64,000 nt of DNA from Archivesica marissinica (lineage: Eukaryota; Mollusca; Bivalvia; Venerida; Vesicomyidae), in the NCBI GenBank assembly GCA_014843695.1, contig CM026403.1, positions 42,935,516 to 42,999,515 of the forward strand. The letters run 5' to 3'. A program made the position numbers and the translations under genes. The notes beneath the pieces were generated by a model, which had not been told where the DNA came from, made no database searches, and saw only the letters and a program-made list of their open reading frames with translations. Positions 21,201 through 33,200 of the stretch are shown piece by piece (the stretch's first letter is position 1; each line of letters begins with the position of its first letter).

Positions 21201-24200
21201 CTCTCTCATCATGGTGGTGGATTCCATCAGAAATGAGGTCTCTAATCTCTCATCATCATGGTGGTGGATTCCATCAGAAATGAGGTCTCTACTCTCTTAT
21301 CATCATGGTGGTGGATTCCATCAGAAATGAGGTCTCTACTCTCTCATCATCATGGTGGTGGATTCCATTAGAAATGAGGTCTCTTCTCTCTCATCATCAG
21401 GGCTGTGGATTCCATCAGAAATTAGGTCTCTTCTCTCTCATCATCATGGTGGTGGATTCCATCAGAAATGAGGTCTCTACTCTCTTATCATCATGGTGGT
21501 GGATTCCATCAGAAATGAGGTCTCTACTCTCTCATCATCATGGTGGTGGATTCCATTAGAAATGAGGTCTCTTCTCTCTCATCATCAGGGCTGTGGATTC
21601 CATCAGAAATTAGGTCTCTTCTCTCTCATCATCATGGTGGTGGATTCCATCAGAAATGAGGTCTCTACTCTCTTATCATCATGGTGGTGGATTCCATCAG
21701 AAATGAGGTCTCTACTCTCTCATCATCATGGTGGTGGTTTTCATTAGGAATGAGATCTTGAGAATGAAAAAGGTTGGATTGTTTCGCAATTGAGCTAAAA
21801 TAAAATTGTTGTAACCGAACTTTTGAAATTGACAATTGGATTAATTAGTAAATGTCTGTTTCAGAGCCAGCAGATATGACTAAATATTGCAATAGATTGT
21901 TCAGCTTTAAACAAGTGACTGTGAAACGGTTTTAGTTGTTACATTTATGTTGTATATCATAAAATATTCCTATGATCATTCAGTTAGTACATTTACTGTT
22001 GACTATATCATAAACTATTGCCAGGGATCATTCAGTTAGTACATTTACTGTTGACTATATCATAAACTATTGCCAGGGATCATTCAGTTAGTACATTTAC
22101 TGTTGACTATATCATAAACTATTGCCAGGATCAATCAGTTAGCACGTTTACTGTTGACTATATCATAAACTATTGCCAGGGATCAATCAGTTAGTACATT
22201 TACTGTTGACTATATCATAAACTATTGCCAGGGATCAATCAGTTAGTACATTTACTGTTGACTATATCATAAACTATTGCCAAGGATCATTCAGTTAGTA
22301 CATTTACTGTTGACTATATCATAAACTATTGCCAGGGATCATTCAGTTAGTACATTTACTGTTGACTATATCATAAACTATTGCCAGGGATCATTCAGTT
22401 AGTACATTTACTGTTGACTATATCATAAACTATTGCCAGGGATCATTCAGTTAGTACATTTACTGTTGACTATATCATAAACTATTGCCAGGGATCATTC
22501 AGTTAGTACTTTTACTGTTGACTATATCATAAACTATTGCCAGGGATCATTCAGTTAGTACATTTACTGTTGACTATATCATAAACTATTGCCAGAGATC
22601 ATTCAGTTAGTACATTTACTGTTGACTATATCATAAAGTATTGCCAGGATCAATCAGTTAGTACATTTACTGTTGACTATATCATAAACTATTGCCAGGG
22701 ATCATTCAGTTAGTACATTTACTGTTGACTATATCATAAACTATTGCCAGGGATCAATCAGTTAGTACATTTACTGTTGACTATATCATAAACTATTGCC
22801 AGGGATCAATCAGTTAGTACATTTACTGTTGACTATATCATAAACTATTGCCAGGGATCAATCAGTTAGTACATTTACTGTTGACTATATCATAAACTAT
22901 TGCCAGGGATCAATCAGTTAGTACATTTACTGTTGACTATATCATAAACTATTGCCAGGGATCAATCAGTTAGTACATTTACTGTTGACTATATCATAAA
23001 CTATTGCCAGGGATCAATCAGTTAGTACATTTACTGTTGACTATATCATAAACTATTGCCAGGGATCAATCAGTTAGTACATTTACTGTTGACTATATCA
23101 TAAACTATTGCCAGGGATCAATCAGTTAGTACATTTACTGTTGACTATATCATAAACTATTGCCAGGGATCAATCAGTTAGTACATTTACTGTTGACTAT
23201 ATCATAAAGTATTGCCAGGATCAACCAGTTAGTACATTTACTGTTGACTATATCATAAACTATTGAGTGTGGTTATTGCTATTGTTATGTAATCATTCAT
23301 TTAATGCAGATGGCATTCAAAGCAATACCAATATTCAATGTAGTCCACATGAACAGAAAATATACATATAAACACTTATACATAGTTATGATACGTAGTT
23401 ATGTATTACTTAACCCTTTGCCTCATAGAAGCACCTCTTGACGCCATTACCAATACGACATACATTGACAATGTAGTAGCCAAACCACTGTTCATAATAA
23501 AGTCCAGAATCTCGTGTAGTCCCAGTAATATCTATGGAGGTGGAATAGATATGGCGACTACTTGTCTACTGCATTATAGCTAAATGGCTGTCGTTTGTAT
23601 GGAGATATAATAGTATATTAACCTAAATCTCTATGTAGTCCCAGTAATATCTATGGAGGTGGGATAGATATGACGACTACTTATCCACTGCATTATAGCT
23701 AAATGGCTGCCGTTTGTATGGAGATATAATAGTATATTAACCTAAATCTCTATGAAGGAAAGGGTTAAGAGATAAATACACAATATATTGAAATCAGGAT
23801 TATGGTACACAAGTCATTAATTCTATAATTTGGCAGAACTTGGAGAGAGAAGAGGGCTCATCTCACTCAAGAGAAGAAGAGAAGGGATACGATGGTCCCA
23901 CAGATGGTAAGAACAGGAATATTTCTTATAATTCATAATATACCACAATCAAACAGATGGTAAGAACAGGAATATTTCTTATAATTCATAATATACCACA
24001 ATCAAACAGATGGTATGAACTGGAATAATTCTTATAATACATAATATACCACAATCAAACAGATGGTATGAACTGGAATAATTCTTATAATACATAATAT
24101 ACCACAATCAAACAGATGGTATGAATGGGAATAATTCTTATAATACATAATATACCACAATCAAACAGATGGTATGAATGGGAATAATTCTTATAATACA

Positions 24201-27200
24201 TAATATACCACAATCAAACAGATGGTAAGAACGGGAATAATTCTTATAATACATAATATACCACAATCCCACAACTTTTGTGACGAAGTGAATCAAAATA
24301 ATCAGTTAGTTGTTTGTTTTATGGCAGAGTTTAAATAAGAATGATTGCTGTGTATAACATGCCAATATTAGCCAAATTCTTGTTGTTGGTGCTTTTGTAT
24401 ACATATTTAGCTCATCTTTGTATATACATATTTAGCTCATCTTTGATATATTTAGCTCATCTTTGTATATACATATTTAGCTCATCTTTGATATATTTAG
24501 CTCATCTTTGTATATACATATTTAGCTCATCTTTGATATATTTAGCTCATCTTTGTATATACATATTTAGCTCATCTTTGATATATTTAGCTCATCTTTG
24601 TATATACATATTTAGCTCATCTTTGATATATTTAGCTCATCTTTGTATATACATATTTAGCTCATCTTTGATATATTTAGCTCATCTTTGTATATACATA
24701 TTTAGCTCATCTTTGATATATTTAGCTCATCTTTGTATATACATATTTAGCTCATCTTTGATATATTTAGCTCATCTTTGTATATACATATTTAGCTCAT
24801 CTTTGATGTCCGTCTCCATGGTCGAGTGGTTAAGGTCACTGACTTGTATACCACTGTAACCTATCATCACTGATGGTCACGGGTTCGAGCCCCGCTCAGG
24901 CCGTGTCTCATTTATATGAAAAAGTTGGCAGTTTCTTACGGAGGTTGGTGCACCCAAGTACTGGTTAACCGTTGGAGCCTGCCCAGGAAAGGTGTTGTTA
25001 GGTAAACTGCCCGCCGGCGATATAGCCCGAAATGGTGCTGATGCAGGCGTAAAACCAGAAATATAAATAAATAAATAAAGCTCATCTTTGACATATTTAG
25101 CTCATCTTTGACATATTTAGCTCATCTTTGATATATTTAGCTCATCTTTGATATATTTAGCTCATCTTTGATATAGTTAGCTCATCTTTGATATATTTAG
25201 CTCATCTTTGACATATTTAGCTCATCTTCGATATATTTAGCTCATCTTCAATATATTTAGCTATTTAGCTCATCTTTGATATATTTAGCTCATCTTCGAT
25301 ATATTTAGCTCATCTTCAATATATTTAGCTATTTAGCTCATCTTTGATATATTTAGCTCATGTTCTATATATTTCGACATGGCATGAAACAGCCACACAT
25401 ATTGCGCTTAATTTCGAACATTATTTTTTAAACGGAAGTTGGATAAAATTATTTATGGTAAACTTAGTGTTAACCCTTTCCCTCATAGAATCACCCCTTG
25501 ACGCCATTACCAATACGACATACATTGATATTGTAGTAGCGAAACCAATGTTCATAATAAAGGCCAGAATCTCATGTAGTCCCAGTAATATCTATGGAGG
25601 TGGGATAGATATGGCAACTACTTATCCACTGCATGATAGCTAAATGGCTGTCATTTGTATGAAGATATAATGGTATATTAACCTAAATCTCTATGAAGGA
25701 AAGGGTTACATGGCTGTCGTTTGCATGGAGATATAATAGTATATTAACCTAAATCTCTATGAAGGAAAGGGCTAAATGGCTGTGGTTTGTATGGAGATAT
25801 ATAATAGTATATTAACCTAAATCTCTATGAAGGAAAGGGTTAAATGGCTGTGGTTTGTATGGAGATATATAATAGTATATTAACCTAAATCTCTATGAAG
25901 GAAAGGGTTAAATGGCTGTGGTTTGTATGGAGATATAATAGTATATTAACCTAAATCTCTATGAAGGAAAGGGTTAAATGGCTGTGGTTTGTATGGAGAT
26001 ATAATAGTATATTAACCTAAATCTCTATGAAGGAAAGGGTTACATGGCTGTGGTTTGTATGGAGATATAATAGTATATTAACCTAAATCTCTATGAAGGA
26101 AAGGGTTAAATGGCTGTGGTTTGTATGGAGATATAATAGTATATTAACCTAAATCTCTATGAAGGAAAGGGTTAAATGGCTGTGGTTTGTATGGAGATAT
26201 AATAGTATATTAACCTAAATCTCTATGAAGGAAAGGGTTAAATGGCTGTGGTTTGTATGGAGATATAATAGTATATTAACCTAAATCTCTATGAAGGAAA
26301 GGGTTAAATGGCTGTGGTTTGTATGGAGATATAACAGTATATTAACCTAAATCTCTATGAAGGAAAGGGTTAATTAGGAAGACAAATAGCATTATGAGTG
26401 GTACATTATGTTATGTTGATTGTTCCTAACAGGGAACTAGTAATAAATATATATATACATGTTGTACTATATCCAAATTGTATGCTTAAAAAGCCTTCTT
26501 CAAGGATAGCATCTTTATCCAATTTATTCAAAACAAGCTGAAAGGAAATGAATTGGCCGGATTTCTGTTTATAACTTTCCTTGAAGAAGGCTTTTTAAGC
26601 CAAAAATTTGGATATAGAGAGTACAATTGCATTGTGTTCATACCCGTTGTTCGTTCTCAGAAGAGGTCAATCTCACATTACAAGGTCAATGTTTTCCAAT
26701 AGTCTTTACTGAAGACCTACATGGATTAATGGTTAATCGTGAATTAAATCAAATTCCCAGCCATGTATGCTGCACTAATTCCGAGAATACTGTAATTGAC
26801 ACACAACTTTGTACATGGGGTGCGAATTCCAAAATGTCTACTCGCCCATAGCACTTTAACCACTAGCAGAGAAAATAAGTCTAATAGGTCATGAAATTCA
26901 ATTCTTTGTGTTATAAGTACACAATTCTTTGTACACAATTCTTTGTGGCGTAAGTACACAATTCTTTGTAGTGTAAGTACACAATTCTTTGTAGTGTATG
27001 TACACAATTCTTTGTGGCGTAAGTACACAATTCTTTGTAGTGTAAGTACCCAATTCTTTGTGGAGTAAGTACACAATTCTTTGTAGTGTAAGTACACAAT
27101 TCTTTGTGGCGTAAGTACACAATTCTTTGTAGTGTAAGTACACAATTCTTTGTGGCGTAAGTACACAATTCTTTGTGGCATAAGTACACAATTCTTTGTG

Positions 27201-30200
27201 ACGTAAGTACACAATTCTTTGTGGCATAAGTACACACTTCTTTGTGGTGTAAGTACACAATTCTTTGTAGTGTAAGTACACAATTCTTTGTGGAGTAAGT
27301 ACACAATTCTTTGTAGTGTAAGTGCATAATTCTTTGTAGTGTAAGTACACAATTTTTTGTGGCATAAGTACACAATTCTTTGTGGAGTAAGTACACAATT
27401 CTTTGTAGTGTAAGTGCATAATTCTTTGTAGTGTAAGTACACAATTCTTTGTAGTGTAAGTACACAATTCTTTGTGGCATAAGTACACAATTCTTTGTGG
27501 CATAAGTACACAATTCTTTGTGGCATAAGTACACAATTCTTTGTGGCGTAAGTACACAATTCTTTGTGACGTAAGTACACAATTCTTTGTGGTGTAAGTA
27601 CACACTTCTTTGTGGTGTAAGTACACAATTCTTTGTGGCATAAGTACACACTTCTTTGTGGTGTAAGTACACACTTCTTTGTGGTGTAAGTACACAATTC
27701 TTTGTGGCATAAGTACACACTTCTTTGTGGTGTAAGTACACAATTCTTTGTAGTGTAAGTACACAATTCTTTGTGGAGTAAGTACACAATTCTTTGTAGT
27801 GTAAGTGCATAATTCTTTGTAGTGTAAGTACACAATTCTTTGTGGCGTAAGTACATAATTCTTTGTACTTGTAGTGTAAGTACACAATTCTTTGTAGTGT
27901 AAGTACACAATTCTTTGTGGCGTAAGTACGCAATTCTTTGTGGCATAAGTACACAATTCTTTGTGACGTAAGTACACAATTCTTTGTACACAATTCTTTG
28001 TAGCGTAAGTGCACAATTCTTTGTGGCGTAAGTACATTATTCTTTGTGGCATAAGTACACAATTTTATGTGGCATAAGTACACAATTCTTTGTGGCGTAA
28101 GTACATTATTCTTTGTAGTGTAAGTACACAATTCTTTGTGGCATAAGTACACAATTCTTTGTGGCGTAAGTACACAATTCTTTGTAGTGTAAGTACACAA
28201 TTCTTTGTAGTGTAAGTACACAATTCTTTGTGGCGTAAGTACATAATTCTTTGTAGTGTAAGTACACAATTCTTTGTAGCGTAAGTGCACAATTCTTTAT
28301 ACACAATTCTTTGTGGCGTAAGTACACAATTCTTTGTACACAATTCTTTGTACTTGTAGCGTAAGTACACAATTCTTTGTAGTGTAAGTACACAATTCTT
28401 TGTGGCGTAAGTACACAATTCTTTGTAGTGTAAGTACACAATTCTTTGTACTTGTAGCATAAGTACACAATTCTTTGTGTCATAAGTTGCAAACAACATA
28501 GATCCTGATCAGCCACGGCGTAATTCCGCATCTGATCATGATCTATGTTGTTTGCTATTCAGACAAGTATTTTAGATCCACGATCTGAATAGCAAACAGC
28601 ATTGAGCCTGATCAGAGGGCACATTCTGTACTATTTGATCTGGTTCTGTGCTGTTTGCAATAGCGACTTTAGTCATGATTGGCTTATGGGTTAATGGACA
28701 AAATTAACAATTAAGACAAATATCTTCAATTTGTACTGCACCCTGTAACTCATCTCCAGTCGGTTGAGTGACATTTCCAGTCGTTTGAGTGATATTTCCA
28801 GTCAATTGAGTGATATTTCCAGTCGGTTGAGTGATATTTCCAGTCGGTTGAGTGACATTTCCAGTCTGTTGAGTGATATTTCCAGTCGGTTGAGTGATAT
28901 TTCCAGTTGGTTGAGTGATATTTACAGTCGGTTGAGTGATATTTCCAGTCGGTTGAGTGACATTTCCAGTCGGTTGAGTGATATTTCCAGTCGATTGAGT
29001 GATATTTCCAGTCGGTTGAGTGATATTTCCAGTCGGTTGAGTGATATTTCCAGTCGATTGAGTGATATTTCCAGTCGGTTGAGTGACATTTCCAGTCGGT
29101 TGAGTGACATTTCCAGTCGGTTGAGTGACATTTTCAGTCGGTTGAGTGACATTTTCAGTCAATTGAGTGACATTTCTATTTGGGTGAGTGACATTTCTAT
29201 TTGGTTGAGTGACGCTTCCAGTTGGTTTAGTGGCATTTCCAGTCGGTTAAATGGCAATTCCAATCTGTCGAATGACATTTTCAGCACTGCTGTATTGTTA
29301 GTCACAGCATTGTATTTTCAGGCAGCAGACACAAAACTGATTACATGTCCCATTCCGGTGGAGTATGCAGACAAGAAATTCAAGAAAAAAGGTGAGTTCT
29401 ACGAGTAATAACTAGTAGAGATATAATCTACTATAAGATTTATTCGGATATTGCTATCTGTCTTTGCTTAGTAGGCAAGTGAAAGAAAAAAATTGACGAT
29501 GGGCTCCGACACTATGGGGCGATGTTGCCGACACTATGGGGCGATGTTGCCGACACTATGGGGCGATGTTGCCGACACTATGGGGCGATGTTGCAGACAC
29601 TATGGGGCGATGTTGCCGACACGATGTTGCCGACACTATGGGGCCATGTTGCCGACACATTGGGGTGATGTTGCCAACACTATGGGGTACTATGGGGTGA
29701 TGTTGCCGACACTATGGGGCGATGTTGCCGACACTATGGGGCCATGTTGCCGACACCTTTGGGGTGATGTGGCCGACACTATGGGGTGATGTTGCCGACA
29801 CTATGGGGCGATGTTGCCGACACTATGGGGTGATGTTGCTGACACTATGGGGCCATGTTGCCGACACTATGGGGCGATGTTGCCGACACTATGGGGTGAT
29901 GTTGCTGACACTATGGTGTGATGTTGCCGACACTATGGGGCGATGTTGCCGACACATTGGGGTGATGTTGCAGACACTATGGGGCGATGTTGCCGACACT
30001 ATGGGGTGATGTTGCCGACACTATAGGGCGATGTTGCCGACACTATGGGGCGATGTTGCAGACAATATGGGCTGATGTTGCAGACACTATGGGGCGATGT
30101 TGCAGACACTATGGGGTGATGTTGTACACTATGGGGCGATGTTGCAGACACTATGGGGCGATGTTGCCGACACATTGGGGTGATGTTACCGACACTATGG

Positions 30201-33200
30201 GGTGATGTTGCTGACACTATTCGGCGATGTTGTAGACACTATGGGGCGATGTTGCCGACACTATGGGGCGATGTTGCTGAAACTATGGGGCAATGTTGCA
30301 GACACATTGGGGTGATGTTGCAGACACTATGGGGTGATGTTGCCGACACTACGGGGTGATGTTGCAGACACTACAGGGTGATGTTGCAGACACTATGGGG
30401 CGATGTTGCTGACAGTACGGGGTGATGTTGCAGACACTACAGGGCGATGTTGCTGACACTATGGGACGATGTTGTACACTATGGGACGATGTTGCTGACA
30501 CTATGGGGTGATGTTGCCGACACTACGGGGTGATGTTGCAGACACTACAGGGCGATGTTGCAGACACTATGGGGCGATGTTACAGACACTACGGGGCGAT
30601 GTTGCTGACACTATGGGGCGATGTTGCCGACACTACGGGGCGATGTTGCAGACAATATGGGGCGATGTTACAGACACTACGGGGCGATGTTGCTGACACT
30701 ATGGGGCGATGTTGTACACTATGGGGCGATGTTGTACACTATGGGACGATGTTGCTGACACTATGGGGTGATGTTGCCGACACATTGGGGTGATGTTGCT
30801 GACAGTACGGGGCGATGTTACAGACACTACTGGGGCGATGTTACAGACACTACAGGGCGATGTTACAGACACTACTGGGGCGATGTTGCTGACAGTACGG
30901 GGCGATGTTACAGACACTACGGGGCGATGTTACAGACACTACTGGAGCGATGTTACAGACACTATGGGGCGATGTTACAGACACTATGGGGCGATGTTAC
31001 AGACACTACTGGGGCGATGTTACAGACACTACGGGGCGATGTTACAGACACTACTGGGGCGATGTTACAGACACTACGGGGCGATGTTACAGACACTACG
31101 GGGCGATGTTACAGACACTACTGGGGCGATGTTGCTGACACTACGGGGCGATGTTACAGACACTACGGGGCGATGTTACAGACACTACAGGGCGATGTTG
31201 CTGACAGTACGGGGCGATGTTACAGACACTACTGGGGCGATGTTACAGACACTACAGGGCGATGTTGCTGACAGTACGGGGCGATGTTACAGACACTACG
31301 GGGCGATGTTACAGACACTACGGGGCGATGTTACAGACACTACGGGGCGATGTTACAGACACTACAGTGCGATGTTACAGACACTACGGGGCGATGTTAC
31401 AGACACTACTGGGGTGATGTTACAGACACTACAGGGCGATGTTGCTGACAGTACGGGGCGATGTTACAGACACTACTGGGGCGATGTTACAGACACTACT
31501 GGGGCGATGTTGCTGACAGTACGGGGCGATGTTACAGATACTACGGGGCGATGTTACAGACTCTACAGGGCGATGTTACAGACACTTCGGGGTGATGTTA
31601 CAGACACTACTGGGGCGATGTTGCTGACAGTACGGGACGATGTTACAGACACTACTGGGGCGATGTTACAGACACTACGGGGCGATGTTACAGACACTAC
31701 AGGGCGGTGTTACAGACACTTCGGGGCGATGTTACAGACACTACAGGGCGATGTTACAGACACTACGGGGCGATGTTACAGACACTACTGGGGCGATGTT
31801 ACAGACACTACAGGGCGATGTTACAGACACTACAGGGCGATGTTACAGACACTTCGGGGTGATGTTGCCGAGCAATTACAAATCTTAAAACTCATTGTTT
31901 CTTGTTATTTCAAGACAGTTGCACAATATCTATAGTAAAACCCCTCCAATCTGGACTTCTTCTGAACCGGACAAAAAGTCTCGTTTAGATGGAGTTCCGG
32001 ATTATAGGGGTTTTATATTTTATTAATACTATTGAATGCATACTTACTATAATATGAACTCGAAAATAAAACTGAATGCCACTGAGTGGCTGAATGGTTA
32101 CGGTCGTTGACTTCATTATAAAACTGAATGTCACTGAGTGGTTACGGTCGTTGACTTCATAATAAAACTGAATGCCACTGAATGGTTACGGTCGTTGAAT
32201 TCATTATAAAACTGAATGCCACTGAGTGGTTACGGTCGTTGACTTCATAATAAAACTGAATGCCACTGAGTGGTTACGGTCGTTGACTTCATTATAAAAC
32301 TGAATGCCACTGAGTGGCTGAATGGCTACGGTCGTTGACTTCATTATAAAACTGAATGCCACTGAGAGGTTACGGTCATTGACTTCATAATAAAACTGAA
32401 TGCCACTGAATGTTTACGGTCGTTGACTTCATTATAAAACTGAATGCCACTGAGTGGTCGTTGACTTCATATCATTTACGCCTCATTGCTGTATGTTCGA
32501 GTGCCACTGGTATGTGAGGAAGCTATCCATCGGGCTTGCAGAAGGTTGGTGGTTCTGCCTGGGTAATCGTCTGTTCCTGAAATACATCTCGGAGGGGCAC
32601 CGAGGGCCTTCCTCTCTCCAATAACAGCAGGAGAGTCGCCATATGATCCAAGTCACAGGCACAAGACACACATTTTTTTGTTTGCCCTAGGGTCATATAA
32701 TAAGTAATGTGTATAGGTAAACATTACATACAATATGACCATAGGGCAAGCAAATTGTGTCTTGTGCCTGTGATCGAAGCTGTCAGTGTGATGTTAAATC
32801 GAAAAACATTGGAAAAAATCCAACCATGAGTACTATTTTCTTTCTTCAGAATTTGTATTAAATCCAGAAGGTAAAACAGCTGTAAGCATTTTACATGAAT
32901 ATACACAGAATGTACTACGAGTTCAACCTACATATGAATTCAAAGAAATAGGTGAGTGCAACATATGTTCTCCTGAGCTATACCCAGTAACCCCGAATGT
33001 ATTAGAGGTTCAACTTATGTATGAGTTTAAGGATATTTATATTGTAAATGCACGTGAACCATACCCAGTAACCCCGAATGTATTAGAGGTTCAACTTATG
33101 TATGAGTTTAAGGATATTTATATTGTAAATGCACGTGAGCCATACCCAGTAACCCCGAATGTATTAGAGGTTCAACTTATGTATGAGTTTAAGGATATTT

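Noticed and set aside
24805..24900. Possible functional tRNA genes at SINE heads (also 6190, 6912, 43976, 50468, 55245, 61970)
   Set aside because: Each head is followed by a conserved non-tRNA body and an A-rich tail and occurs in several copies with mismatched stems, so these are SINEs.
26744..28499. Several overlapping minus-strand ORFs of up to 459 codons (KELCTYTTKNCVL type)
   Set aside because: A 23-bp unit free of stops yields a 23-residue period in every frame; the frames break at unit-length changes. It is an intronic array.
29493..31870. Satellite or centromeric DNA
   Set aside because: Arrays are short (up to about 3.3 kb), all different, and lie within the introns of an apparently intact gene.
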